52,195 nt of DNA from Pelagibius sp. CAU 1746 (GCF_039839785.1 NZ_JBDOQT010000003.1:63210-115404); one strand, 5' to 3'. Numbered from the stretch's first letter, positions 26,231-34,685 are shown. A program made the numbers and translations. Notes: generated by a model not told the origin, from the sequence alone.

Positions 26231-27409
26231 TCAGGCGTTGCCGAGCGAGGCCCGGCAGGCTTGCAGGATGTGGTCCATGGGCCGGAAGGGGCCGGCGTCG
26301 ACGATTTCCCGGGCGATGATGGCGGCCCGTTCGCGCCGCTGGGGACTGGCTTCGAACTCGCTGAGGGTCTCGGCGCCGGCGCTCTCCAATTCCTTTGCCG
26401 ACATCATGCGGCCGACGCCGACGCGGGCGAGAGCCTGGCTGTTCAGAAGGGTCTCTTCGTGGATCGGCAGCGCGAGCTGCGGGCGCCCGGCGCTGCAGCA
26501 GGCGAGGCTCATGCCGCTGCCGCCGTGATGGATCGCCAGGGTCGCGCGCGACAGAACCTGGTCGATGGGCTGCGGCGACTTATAGAAGGTGAGGCCGGGG
26601 CGGATGTACTTGCTGGCCGTCGCCTCGGTCATGCCGCGGACGTAGGCCTCCACCGGCAGCTCCGACGCCTTCAGCAGCGCCAGCATCTTCGGCGTGATGC
26701 GATGTTCGATGCCCAGATAGGCGAAGACCGCCGGTTTGTCGGGCAGGGGCAAGGGCGGCTGCAGGCCCTCGGTCGGTCCCACCACCGGATCCTCCCGCTG
26801 GTCCTTGTAGGGGTCGAGGCCCTTCAGGGTGCAGACGAGACGCCCGGTGGTGCGCAGCGGCGCGGTGACGCTCGGCACCCTGGGGCCGCCGAGGCGGCGC
26901 TGCACTTCGTTCATCACCGCGACGATCTCCTCCGGCGCGACCGTGGCCGTCTTGCCGGGCTGGAAGCCGGGGAAGGCCGCCGCCTGGGCCGGTGGGATGG
27001 TGAAGCCCGAGCCGACCTGGATCACCGGAATGCGGCCGTAGGCGGCAAAGCAGATGACCGGACTATGGTCGCAGACGATGAGGTCCGGGCGCACCTGGTC
27101 GAAGATGGTCCGCCAGGCGAGGGTCGCGGGGAACAGGGTCTCGATCTTGCCGAAACCGCAGTAGACCATGATGTCGCTGTAGGACCCCATCTTCTTCGGG
27201 CCGCGCTCGGCCGGGTTCGGCGGTACCAGGTCGGGGCTCTGGATGAAGGGCAGGGGGTTCGCGGTCAACTGCGAGCGGCAGTCGTAGGGATTGCGCAGGA
27301 AGAAGGTGACCTGATGCCCCTCGGCGGCCAGGGCCTCGGCGACCGGCGCCAAGCGGCGGTAGTGGCCGAGGTTGTCTCCCCGTTCATACCCAACCAGAAT
27401 TTTCGCCAC
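26231..27409 (-). CDS. UGT/GT1-like glycosyltransferase B
   Basis: I place the start at the GTG at 27409 (VAKILVGYERGDNLGH) because AAGGGA lies 8 bases upstream and the product then aligns with its paralogue; a longer frame to 27511 adds an Arg-rich stretch unlike the family. 392 residues. GT-B glycosyltransferase with donor-site signature IHHGGSGM...AGRPQLALPIHEE. It differs from paralogue A in the catalytic-side loop (GDNLGH versus GAGHGH), suggesting a different acceptor. Cytoplasmic, first of the tandem pair. A 203-base gap separates it from the next upstream glycosyltransferase, so a separate promoter is possible, though I see no convincing one. Confidence 0.82.
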   Translation of the reverse strand: MAKILVGYERGDNLGHYRRLAPVAEALAAEGHQVTFFLRNPYDCRSQLTANPLPFIQSPDLVPPNPAERGPKKMGSYSDIMVYCGFGKIETLFPATLAWRTIFDQVRPDLIVCDHSPVICFAAYGRIPVIQVGSGFTIPPAQAAAFPGFQPGKTATVAPEEIVAVMNEVQRRLGGPRVPSVTAPLRTTGRLVCTLKGLDPYKDQREDPVVGPTEGLQPPLPLPDKPAVFAYLGIEHRITPKMLALLKASELPVEAYVRGMTEATASKYIRPGLTFYKSPQPIDQVLSRATLAIHHGGSGMSLACCSAGRPQLALPIHEETLLNSQALARVGVGRMMSAKELESAGAETLSEFEASPQRRERAAIIAREIVDAGPFRPMDHILQACRASLGNA

Positions 27410-27612
27410 GTCGAATCCCTTCGTCCGGACCGGGCCGGTGTAAGCGATCCGGCCCGCCTTCTTGATCCCACGATTTGGTTGATAATTAGTTCTTCTGCGC
27501 CGCCGCAACAAGAAAATAGGGGGCTTGGGGCGCCGGCTATACTTATGATTCTCAAAGCAATAGCAGGATTATCCCGGAACCTCTCGCGCCGTTCTTGAGA
27601 CCGTCATCGAAC

Positions 27613-28713
27613 TCAGCGGGGCCGGGTCACTCTATCGGCCAGAATCCCGGCTGCGCGCTCGGCGCCGTTTTGAAAGTTCAGCTTGGCGCGGTCCTCCTTC
27701 ATCGCGCTCAGCCGCGCTGGCGTGTCCATCGCCGCGAAGGCCGAGGCCAGCGCCTCGCTGTCCATGGCGGACACGATGAAGCCTCCGTTTTGTCCAAGTA
27801 TCCGCCGGGCTTTCTGCAGGTGGTCTTCGATCTGCTGCGGGCTGGTGCTCGGAACCAGGATCGAGGGGACGCCCATGTGAGCCAGCTCATAGGCGCTGCT
27901 GCCCGTCGAGGAGATCGCGGTATCGAAGGCGGCGTAGCACTCGGCCATGGGAAAATAAGCGAAGTGGCTGACGTTGCCGGGCCCCGGCGGCCTCTGCGCC
28001 TGCCGCAGCAAGGGAGGCCTTGTGAAGGCGAAGTGCCAATGGGGGAAGCCGGCGGCAAGCGCCAGCACCCACTGTTCCAGGCGATCGTAATGCGGATTGC
28101 CTCCACCGCCGAAACTAACGAGGCAGACGGGCCCGTCTTGCGGCAACCCCAGTCGCTGCCGCGCTTCGGCACGCGGCAGCAGATCGTTCTTCGTGCGGAC
28201 CAGGACCGGCCCGACCCAGTGAAGCGGGAGGCCGCGCGGGATCGGCAGGTCGATCTCCGCTTCGCCATAGGGCGCGAGAAGAGCGTGAAAGTGGCTCAGG
28301 GATTCCTGGTATTCCCAATGCGGCAGCGTTCGGCTGACTTCTCTCGCGATGAGAAACCGGTAGCACGGCAGCCGCAGCGCCATGGCCAGTTCGCCGTGCA
28401 GGCCGATGGGGAAGGTGTCCAGAACGACGGCCTGCGGACGAAAGTTGGTCAGCACCGTATGAGCGAGAGCCGCCGCCAGCCACTGTCGGGATTCTTCATC
28501 CAGGTAGCGCTGCTCGGCGGGCAAGTGAGGCTGCGATGCCGGGATTTTGATGCTGGCGAAACCTTCGGCCGCGATGAGATGGGTCGCCTCGGAGTAGGTG
28601 AGGATAAGATGCTCGTCGTTGGGCCGTAGACGCCGCAGCTCGCGCGCCAACCCGAGCTGGCGCGAGACATGGCCCAGCCCCCATCCGTCTTGTGCCACGA
28701 AAAGCCAGCGCAT
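27613..28713 (-). CDS. MurG/GT28-like glycosyltransferase
   Basis: 366 residues. The N-terminus LFVAQDGWGLGHVSR resembles the glycine-rich loop of the MurG/SpsG-like GT-B group, and the C-terminal half has SFGGGGNP and the donor-site stretch STGSSAYELAHMGVPSILVP with a following QQIEDH. This pattern is typical of predicted glycosyltransferases and nucleotide-sugar hydrolases of the MurG/PseG superfamily, so a hydrolase role cannot be excluded. The start is preceded by GAGGA close to the ATG. It lies 42 bases downstream of the GT4 gene on the same strand, indicating co-transcription. No signal peptide or membrane segment. Confidence 0.75.
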   Translation of the reverse strand: MRWLFVAQDGWGLGHVSRQLGLARELRRLRPNDEHLILTYSEATHLIAAEGFASIKIPASQPHLPAEQRYLDEESRQWLAAALAHTVLTNFRPQAVVLDTFPIGLHGELAMALRLPCYRFLIAREVSRTLPHWEYQESLSHFHALLAPYGEAEIDLPIPRGLPLHWVGPVLVRTKNDLLPRAEARQRLGLPQDGPVCLVSFGGGGNPHYDRLEQWVLALAAGFPHWHFAFTRPPLLRQAQRPPGPGNVSHFAYFPMAECYAAFDTAISSTGSSAYELAHMGVPSILVPSTSPQQIEDHLQKARRILGQNGGFIVSAMDSEALASAFAAMDTPARLSAMKEDRAKLNFQNGAERAAGILADRVTRPR

Positions 28714-28755
28714 GAGTCCTCAGCTGTCCCGATGCCGTGGTGAGGGTGCCTGTAG

Positions 28756-30183
28756 CTACGACCTGGCCTTGGCGCGCGTCTTGGCGGGCTTGGAGCGGCC
28801 GGCCTTCTTCGCTCCGGCCTTCTTCGCGGTAGTCTTCTTCGACGACGCCTTTTTCGAAGCGGCTTTCTTCGCGGTTCCGGCGCCCGCCGCCTTCTTGGCG
28901 TTTGCGCCCTTCGGCAGGCGATAGCTCGGCACGCCGGCTTTGCCGCCCGCGGCGGGCCGCTTGCCGCCGATCAGGTTTTCGATCAGCTTGAACTGTTCGG
29001 CCAGGCATCTTTCCAGTTCGTAGTTCTGCTCGACTGTTTGGCGCGCTTTCTTGCGCATCGCCGCCATGCGGTCCTTATGGTCGAGCACCTCGTCGACACG
29101 GTCGGCGATCGCGGTGTGATCGAAGAAGTCGAACAGCAGGCCGTTGACCCCATCCTTGATGACCTCGGTGACCGGCGGCGTGCTGGAGGCAACCAAGGCG
29201 CAGCCCGCCGACATGGCTTCCAGCATCGACCAGGAGAGGACGAAGGGGAAGGTCAGGTAGACGTGCACGCCCGAAACCTTGATGACATTCAGGTAGGTGC
29301 TGTACGGCACGCGCCCGAGGAAGAAGATGCGGCTGGTGTCGAGGTCGACCTCAGCCATCATCTGCTTGCGGTAAGTCTGCCCCTCGGGCAGGGCGCGTCC
29401 GTAGCTGACGTCGTCGCCGCCGATGACGATGATTTTGGCATTGGGGCGGCGCTTGAGAATGATCTCCGCCGCGCGCATGAACTGCGGGAAGCCGCGGTAG
29501 GGCTCCAGGTTGCGCACCACGAAGGTGACGATCTCGTCACCCTGCTTCAGGGCGCTGGTCACGCCCTCTGCCGTCTTGATCTCGATGGAGGCGTCCGGGT
29601 CCGGCGCGCAGACGGTGGTGTCGATGCCGTCGTGGATCACGGAAATCTTGTAGCGGTATTCCTCGGGATACTGCTGGAACTGCCAGTAGGTCGGCGACAT
29701 GCCGGCGTCTGCGGACTCCAGGCCCATGAACTGCACGATGTTCTTGGTGCGGATGCGGCAGTGCGTATCGAGGGTGGTCTGGCTTTCCGGGTCGAAGCCC
29801 ACGTCGGCGCCGACGGCGTGGTAGTAGAACTCGAAGAAGTTCAGCAGCGGCGTATCGGGGAAGACGTCCTTCAGGTAGAGGGTCTCGCCCCAGCCGGGGT
29901 GGCCGATGACGATATCGGGCACGAATCCCTGGGCCTTCAGGGCCATGGCCTTGCGGGCCACTTCCTGGGCATGGAGGATGCCGCGCTCGGCGTCCCGGAT
30001 GTAGCGATGGGTGGACTCCGCCGGCTCGCGATGCGGCTTGTAGAGCACCTTCTTCACACCCGGCAGTTCGATGCCTTCGCGCTTGGTGATGAAGACGACG
30101 GTGTTGTCCTTGTCGGCGGCGAGACGCTGGCAGATGTGCTTGTACTGCCCCGGCATATTCTGGTGAACGAATAGATATTTCAT
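28756..30183 (-). CDS. GT4 glycosyltransferase with histone H1-like tail
   Basis: 475 residues. Residues 1-405 form a glycosyltransferase group 1 (GT4) enzyme: MKYLFVHQNMPGQYKH at the N-terminus, IGHPGWGETLYLKD in the acceptor half, then the EX7E-like donor site SWSMLEAMSAGCALVASSTPPVTEVI and DGVNGLLFDFFD. The last ~70 residues (406-475) are a low-complexity Lys/Ala/Ser/Thr tail (AKKAASKKASSKKTTAKK type) like bacterial histone H1-like proteins. The tail is in frame and ends at the stop codon, with no sign of frameshift. It could bind nucleic acid, polyphosphate, or acidic proteins such as the RTX adhesins. First gene of the glycosyltransferase group. Confidence 0.85.
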   Translation of the reverse strand: MKYLFVHQNMPGQYKHICQRLAADKDNTVVFITKREGIELPGVKKVLYKPHREPAESTHRYIRDAERGILHAQEVARKAMALKAQGFVPDIVIGHPGWGETLYLKDVFPDTPLLNFFEFYYHAVGADVGFDPESQTTLDTHCRIRTKNIVQFMGLESADAGMSPTYWQFQQYPEEYRYKISVIHDGIDTTVCAPDPDASIEIKTAEGVTSALKQGDEIVTFVVRNLEPYRGFPQFMRAAEIILKRRPNAKIIVIGGDDVSYGRALPEGQTYRKQMMAEVDLDTSRIFFLGRVPYSTYLNVIKVSGVHVYLTFPFVLSWSMLEAMSAGCALVASSTPPVTEVIKDGVNGLLFDFFDHTAIADRVDEVLDHKDRMAAMRKKARQTVEQNYELERCLAEQFKLIENLIGGKRPAAGGKAGVPSYRLPKGANAKKAAGAGTAKKAASKKASSKKTTAKKAGAKKAGRSKPAKTRAKARS

Positions 30184-30345
30184 GAGTCCTGGCCCGGATT
30201 GACGGCCGATTACTTGGCGAAATGATGGCTGGAGATTACAGCTTTATTGCCAGATTCGGCGAATTTACTCAAATTTCGGTAAAGCACGCGAAAGAGGTAG
30301 CCTTGCGCGGCCCCCCGGCCCCTGGCGGGCGGAGGCGAGGCGGCT

Positions 30346-30621
30346 TTAGAGGTTGGAGAGGGCTTCGTCGAGTTCGTCGCCCTTCTTGGCCTCGGAATCG
30401 AGACGGTCCTTCTCGGCCGTGCGCTCCTGCAGTTGCTCCAGAGCCTTGGCCAGCTGCAGCGTCAGGTTCTTCAAGGAGCCCGTCGGCATCATGAGCGTGC
30501 CGGCCTGCTGGGCGGTAAGCTCGCTCTTGCCGTTCTTACGGCGCAGCTGCATCAGCTCGATGCGCACCACGCCGTTGGTAACGACGATGGAGCCGACCCC
30601 GTCTGCGAAGATCTCCGTCAT
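30346..30621 (-). CDS. Small conserved-looking protein, 91 residues
   Basis: I take the ATG at 30621 (MTEIFADGVGSIVVTNGVVRIEL); the much longer open frame through it to 31668 is an antisense shadow of the protease gene in its upstream part. The first ~35 residues look like a beta-strand-rich domain, followed by a Lys/Glu-rich predicted helix (LKNLTLQLAKALEQLQERTAEKDRLDSEAKKG). No signal peptide or membrane segment. It is the last gene of the lapG-like group, 146 bases after the protease stop. I do not recognise a named family; a link to T1SS or adhesin regulation is only suggested by position. Confidence 0.7.
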   Translation of the reverse strand: MTEIFADGVGSIVVTNGVVRIELMQLRRKNGKSELTAQQAGTLMMPTGSLKNLTLQLAKALEQLQERTAEKDRLDSEAKKGDELDEALSNL

Positions 30622-30767
30622 AAAATGCGTCCTTCCATCAATCTTTTTAATCAATCGCCAGCGGCCTCGGGCGCCGCCGTCACTTTCCCGATCACGCGGC
30701 CGGTCCTGGATATCAGTCCTGTTGAGGATAATCCAGGGCGACAGGGAGAAGGGAGTCCGCTGCCGCG

Positions 30768-31862
30768 TTACGGCGACGTGGCATGCAGCAACTGCCCCAT
30801 CGTTTCCAGAGAAGGTTGGGCCGAAGCGGCCAGGCCGTTGTCCGCCTTGAAGCGCCTGAGGGCCTCGGCCCGGGCCTCTCCGGAGGCATCCTCGTCGCCA
30901 ACCTGAAGGTAGCCGAGCTTGACCAGCAGGTTGTCGATGGTCGCAAGCGGTACCCTGGCGGCTTCGCTGGCCTCGCCGGGCAGGCGGCCGGGGGCCCAGC
31001 GCGCGGAGGTGGCCGCCAGCGCCTGCACCGCGGCGCGGCGGCCCCGCTGGGGCTGGAAGGCGCTGAGGGAAAGCACGCCGGCCAGATGCTTCTCGTCTCC
31101 GGACATCAGGTCTATCGAATGCAGTCCGGCCGCGTAAAAGGTTCCGTCCGCGTAGAGCAGCAAAGGAGAGCCGGAATCGCCCTGGATGACGTCGCAGTCG
31201 TGCACCACCACGCGGCCTTTCTCTGCGATGCCGGCGATGTTGCAGGCCCAGCCGGCGGTCATCACGTGCGCCAGGTCGCGACGGTAGCCGGCCTGGAGCA
31301 GCAACGCGTCGCCGGCGCTGATCCGCGACATCATCAGGCTGTCGATCGCGCGCAGGCCGAGCCAGCCGGCCTTGCGCCCGAGCGGCTCGGCCAGGGTCAG
31401 GATGGCCCAGTCGGTCGCCGCCACCTCCAGGCTCGGCTGCGATACGTAAGTGAAGTCGTCCGCATGGGTGTAGCTGGCGACCTTGGAATGCAGGATGAAA
31501 CGGTCGCGCTGGTATCCTGCGATGAAGTGCAGCTCGATGGCGCCGCGCCACCGCCCGACGACGGGATCGTAGAGGCAATGCGCGGCGGTGAGCACGTGGC
31601 GCTCGCTGATCAGGAAACCGGTGCAATGACCGCGTCCGCCGGCATTGACGCGGCCGATGGCGCTCCAAGGGTATTCCATCGCGTTGACGGCGACGCGCCG
31701 CTCGGGCGCCTTCACCCGCAACTCGACGGCCGCGGCCACGGGCGGCGGCGGTGCGGCGAGGAGGAGGGCGGACAGACTGAGGGCGGAAGCCAGGCGAAGC
31801 AGCGCCCTGGCGTGGTTCAGGACCGGATCAACCGGTCGCAATGCTGGCAATAAGTTTTTCAC
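30768..31862 (-). CDS. Secreted trypsin-like serine protease
   Basis: Likely GTG start at 31862, overlapping the end of the HD-GYP gene by 35 bases; downstream starts are possible because no good ribosome binding site decides it. A Sec signal peptide is evident (LLRLASALSLSALLLAA, cleavage near AAA-V). Chymotrypsin/trypsin-fold protease with complete triad: His95 in LTAAHC, Asp151 in ATDWAILTL, Ser230 in QGDSGSPLL (numbers from the GTG). The C-terminal ~60 residues (LVKLGYL...EALRRFKADNGL...LETMGQLL) resemble a peptidoglycan_binding_1 domain, so it is probably a periplasmic or wall-tethered protease. Its translational coupling to the HD-GYP/LapG pair suggests a role in processing the same surface proteins. 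Confidence 0.83.
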   Translation of the reverse strand: MKNLLPALRPVDPVLNHARALLRLASALSLSALLLAAPPPPVAAAVELRVKAPERRVAVNAMEYPWSAIGRVNAGGRGHCTGFLISERHVLTAAHCLYDPVVGRWRGAIELHFIAGYQRDRFILHSKVASYTHADDFTYVSQPSLEVAATDWAILTLAEPLGRKAGWLGLRAIDSLMMSRISAGDALLLQAGYRRDLAHVMTAGWACNIAGIAEKGRVVVHDCDVIQGDSGSPLLLYADGTFYAAGLHSIDLMSGDEKHLAGVLSLSAFQPQRGRRAAVQALAATSARWAPGRLPGEASEAARVPLATIDNLLVKLGYLQVGDEDASGEARAEALRRFKADNGLAASAQPSLETMGQLLHATSP

Positions 31863-33921
31863 CGGGAATCGTCGCTACAACCTGTTTCAGGGCCTCGATC
31901 ACCTTGGGATCATAGCGCGTCAGGTTCTCTTGGAGAATATCCAGGACGGCATCGGGCGCAAGTCCGGCGCGGTAGGATCGGGGCTCCAGGCGCGCACAGA
32001 AAACGTCGCAGGCACCGAGTATCCGTCCCGTGAGGGAGATTTCCTCTCCCTTCACTCCTTTGGGGTATCCGCCGCCGTCGAGGCGTTCGTGCATCTGCGC
32101 GATGGTCTCGACCACGGGCAGTTCGAAGTCGATGCCGCGCAGGAACTCGACGGCATGGCCGACGTGGGCTTCCATCTCCTTGATCTCGTCCGGCGTGAGG
32201 CGCGCCGGCTTGGTCAGCAGCTCCTTACGCACGGAAAGCTTGCCGATTTGAGAGAGATTGGCGGCCAGTTCCAAGGTCGCGAGTTCTTCCTCGCTGCAGC
32301 CGAGCTGCTTGCCGACCGCGGCGGCGAACTCCGCTACCCGGCGGGAATGGCCGGCCAGGTAGGGGTCGCGCAGCTCGATGGCGCGCACCAGGGCGGCGAC
32401 CATCTGCTGGATGGCGTGCTCCTTTTTGCGCTGCTGCTCGACCAGTTCCGTCACGTCGCGGGTGACCGAGACGATGCCGCTGGCCTCGCCGGTCGCGGCG
32501 AAGAAGGGGACCTTGGAAATTTGGAGGTAGCGCAGCGCGCCGTCGAGATAGACTTCCTCGTCGGTGGTTACGCTTTCGCTGCTGTTGAGCACGCGCCGAT
32601 CGCTCAAGGCGAGGCGCTTGGCCGTGCCCTGGCCGAAGATCGCGGCGTCGTCGAGGCCGACCATGGAGTCGGGCCTGCGGGAGACCGCCTTGGCGAAGGC
32701 CGCGTTGGCATAGCGGTAGGTGCCGTCCGGCGCCTTCAGGCCGATGAATTCCGGAATCGCGCCGTTGATGCTGTCCAGCAACTGCTTCTGGGCCTGGATG
32801 CGGTCGGCCAGACTGCGGTACTGCTCCGCCAGGGCACGGTCGTGGACGCTGGCGAGGCGCCACCAGAAGGCGCCGAAGGCGACGGCGACGGCGAGCACCA
32901 CCAGCACGGAAACGATGATGGCTGCGGTCGTGTAGGTCGCCAAGGGACGTTCGGCCGCGGCGACCGTGATTTCTTCCAGCACCCACCAGGTCGGGCCGGA
33001 GACCATGGTGCCGGCGGAATAGACCGCGCCCAGCCCGGCCAGGGAGGGCCGCTGGGCGAAGGGAATCTCGCCGGCTGCCAGATCGAAGCCGTCGATGCTG
33101 ACCGGGGCGATGGGCGTTGCCGCGCCGGGCTGGATGCGGCCGAGTTGGCCGCCGTCGAACTGTACCAGCACTCGTTCCGTTCCGGGGCTGGCGAGAGGAT
33201 CCTTTGAGAGGATTTCCGCCAGGCCGCTGGCCAGCGGCGTCACCAGGATGAAGACGGCGACGGGCTTGCTCTGGCCCGGATTGACCTGCGCGGCGTAGAT
33301 CGGCACCGCCATGTCGAGGACCAGGCCGGCGGGCGCACTGCGCGCCGGACCGTAAACCGTCTGGGAGCGCTCGAAGCTGTCCTCCGCCAGCCGGCGCTGA
33401 TCGACCGAGAGCGGCACCGCGCCGCTGGAGGTGACGAAGGCGACCCCGTTGCGTCCCACCAGGTAGCCGGCCAGGAAGTCGGCGTTGGCGGCGAAGTCGG
33501 TAATGATACGCTCGATAAAAGGAACCTGTTCGACCAGCGGGACGCCCAGGCCGTTCTCGTCGGTTTGCGGCGCGACCATACGCGACATGTCGCCGCCGGC
33601 CAGATCCATCTCGGTGGAGAAGAGACGCAGCAGCTCGCTTTCGACCACCGGGTCGGCGAGGCGGCGGTTGCCCTGCAGCCAAGTGGAGATGACCCCGGCC
33701 TGGCCGCTGGCGGTGAGCTGCAGGCGCTCGGCGACCTGCTCGGTGAGCTGGGCCTTCTTGGTCCCGATGGTGAGGCTCGGCACCAACACCGCTGCCAATG
33801 CGATCACGGCCAGCACGGCGGCACCCCAGACGAGCAGGCGTCCGCGCTGGCGCTGTTCCGGCGCATCGCTCAGCGTGGAGAAATCCAGCATGTCGACGGT
33901 CTGGTCACCTTGATGGCTCAT
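31828..33921 (-). CDS. Membrane PAS/degenerate HD-GYP receptor
   Basis: 697 residues. TM1 about 27-50, a ~275-residue periplasmic sensor region (about 53-326), TM2 about 328-352, a PAS domain (about 379-485), then an HD-GYP domain (about 510-670). HD-GYP proteins normally hydrolyse c-di-GMP, but metal-binding positions are altered here: the hallmark HD is Ser557-Gln558 (LSQIGK instead of LHDIGK) and the HH pair is Met610-His611 (MHERLDGGGYP). His525, His586 and the GYP remain. I infer loss of phosphodiesterase activity with possible retained c-di-GMP binding. The gene starts 35 bases after the lapG-like gene, so the two are co-expressed; the architecture (two TMs, large periplasmic domain, cytoplasmic c-di-GMP-type module) parallels LapD, although no GGDEF-EAL is present. 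Confidence 0.88.
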   Translation of the reverse strand: MSHQGDQTVDMLDFSTLSDAPEQRQRGRLLVWGAAVLAVIALAAVLVPSLTIGTKKAQLTEQVAERLQLTASGQAGVISTWLQGNRRLADPVVESELLRLFSTEMDLAGGDMSRMVAPQTDENGLGVPLVEQVPFIERIITDFAANADFLAGYLVGRNGVAFVTSSGAVPLSVDQRRLAEDSFERSQTVYGPARSAPAGLVLDMAVPIYAAQVNPGQSKPVAVFILVTPLASGLAEILSKDPLASPGTERVLVQFDGGQLGRIQPGAATPIAPVSIDGFDLAAGEIPFAQRPSLAGLGAVYSAGTMVSGPTWWVLEEITVAAAERPLATYTTAAIIVSVLVVLAVAVAFGAFWWRLASVHDRALAEQYRSLADRIQAQKQLLDSINGAIPEFIGLKAPDGTYRYANAAFAKAVSRRPDSMVGLDDAAIFGQGTAKRLALSDRRVLNSSESVTTDEEVYLDGALRYLQISKVPFFAATGEASGIVSVTRDVTELVEQQRKKEHAIQQMVAALVRAIELRDPYLAGHSRRVAEFAAAVGKQLGCSEEELATLELAANLSQIGKLSVRKELLTKPARLTPDEIKEMEAHVGHAVEFLRGIDFELPVVETIAQMHERLDGGGYPKGVKGEEISLTGRILGACDVFCARLEPRSYRAGLAPDAVLDILQENLTRYDPKVIEALKQVVATIPGEKLIASIATG

Positions 33922-33956
33922 TGCGAACTTATCCCACAGAAGGAATTAACGATCAT

Positions 33957-34685
33957 TTACAAAGATGCCGTGCGATTCTTACCGTAAAAATGCGCCCAGC
34001 GGGTAGTTTCATTCATCGAATACTGCGGCACATAGTGTTTATACTTCTTGTGCGAGAAAATCAGGTCCGTGAGGCTGTCGAGGATCAGGATGTCGCCCAG
34101 GGCGTAAACCGCCAGGACCGCGTGGCCCAGGCGGCGGATCCGGTCCATGAGGATCACCACCCTCAGGTCTTCATTCGCCATGCCGAGGTCGCGCAGCGCG
34201 AAGAACTTGGCGATCGAATAGTCCTCGCAGTCGCCCGAGCGCTTCATGAACTCCGTGGGCGTGGCCCAGAATTCGCTGACGCCGTAGAGCTCGCGGTCGA
34301 TTTTGTAGGGCCAGCGATTGAAGTAGCGATTGACCACCTTCAGCATTTCCAGCTGCGGCTTGCCCTTGGCCTCGGTGGCGACTTCCCGCCATGACCGGAG
34401 GCCCGCCGTGGTGCAAGCGGCGGGGTTGTTCAAACAGGCGTGGAACAGCTTGCGCTCGGACTTCATCTTCGCCAGGACGCGCGCCCACTGAGGTAGGGCC
34501 TTCAGGTTGGCCGCCGAAACTTCGGTGGAGCCGAACAGCGCCGTGCCGGCGGCTGGGGCCGTTTTCATCAGGTCCTGCAGGCTCTGGGCGGCCGCGTCAT
34601 TGCGCCGGGCATCGACGAGCAGGCCACAGGCGGTGGCCCCCGCGAAAGCGGCGGAACAACGGAGGAAGGCGCGGCGGTCCAACAA
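33957..34685 (-). CDS. lapG: LapG-type periplasmic cysteine protease
   Basis: Bacterial transglutaminase-like cysteine proteinase (LapG/DUF920 family), which in pseudomonads cleaves LapA-type adhesins after a di-alanine in their N-terminus and so releases them from the cell. The catalytic triad is visible: Cys in SGDCEDYSIAKF, His in RLGHAVLAVY, Asp in ILDSLTD, at residues 153, 188 and 203 from the chosen start, with spacing like LapG. I choose the TTG at 34685 because GGAG lies 5 bases upstream; the frame is open to a TTG at 34703. The N-terminus has a DRRAFLR motif before a hydrophobic stretch, fitting a twin-arginine or Sec signal. It heads the group with the HD-GYP receptor and the trypsin-like protease. 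Substrates are probably the RTX adhesins in this window. Confidence 0.87.
   Translation of the reverse strand: MLDRRAFLRCSAAFAGATACGLLVDARRNDAAAQSLQDLMKTAPAAGTALFGSTEVSAANLKALPQWARVLAKMKSERKLFHACLNNPAACTTAGLRSWREVATEAKGKPQLEMLKVVNRYFNRWPYKIDRELYGVSEFWATPTEFMKRSGDCEDYSIAKFFALRDLGMANEDLRVVILMDRIRRLGHAVLAVYALGDILILDSLTDLIFSHKKYKHYVPQYSMNETTRWAHFYGKNRTASL

Noticed and set aside
25298-27598. Plus-strand open frame of 766 codons across the glycosyltransferase pair
   Set aside because: It lies opposite two genes with clear family motifs; its own translation looks like antisense GC-rich sequence.
30622-31668. Long N-terminal extension of the small 91-residue protein
   Set aside because: The extension is antisense-like Arg/Pro/Gly-rich sequence overlapping the protease gene out of frame; the ATG at 30621 starts a sensible protein.
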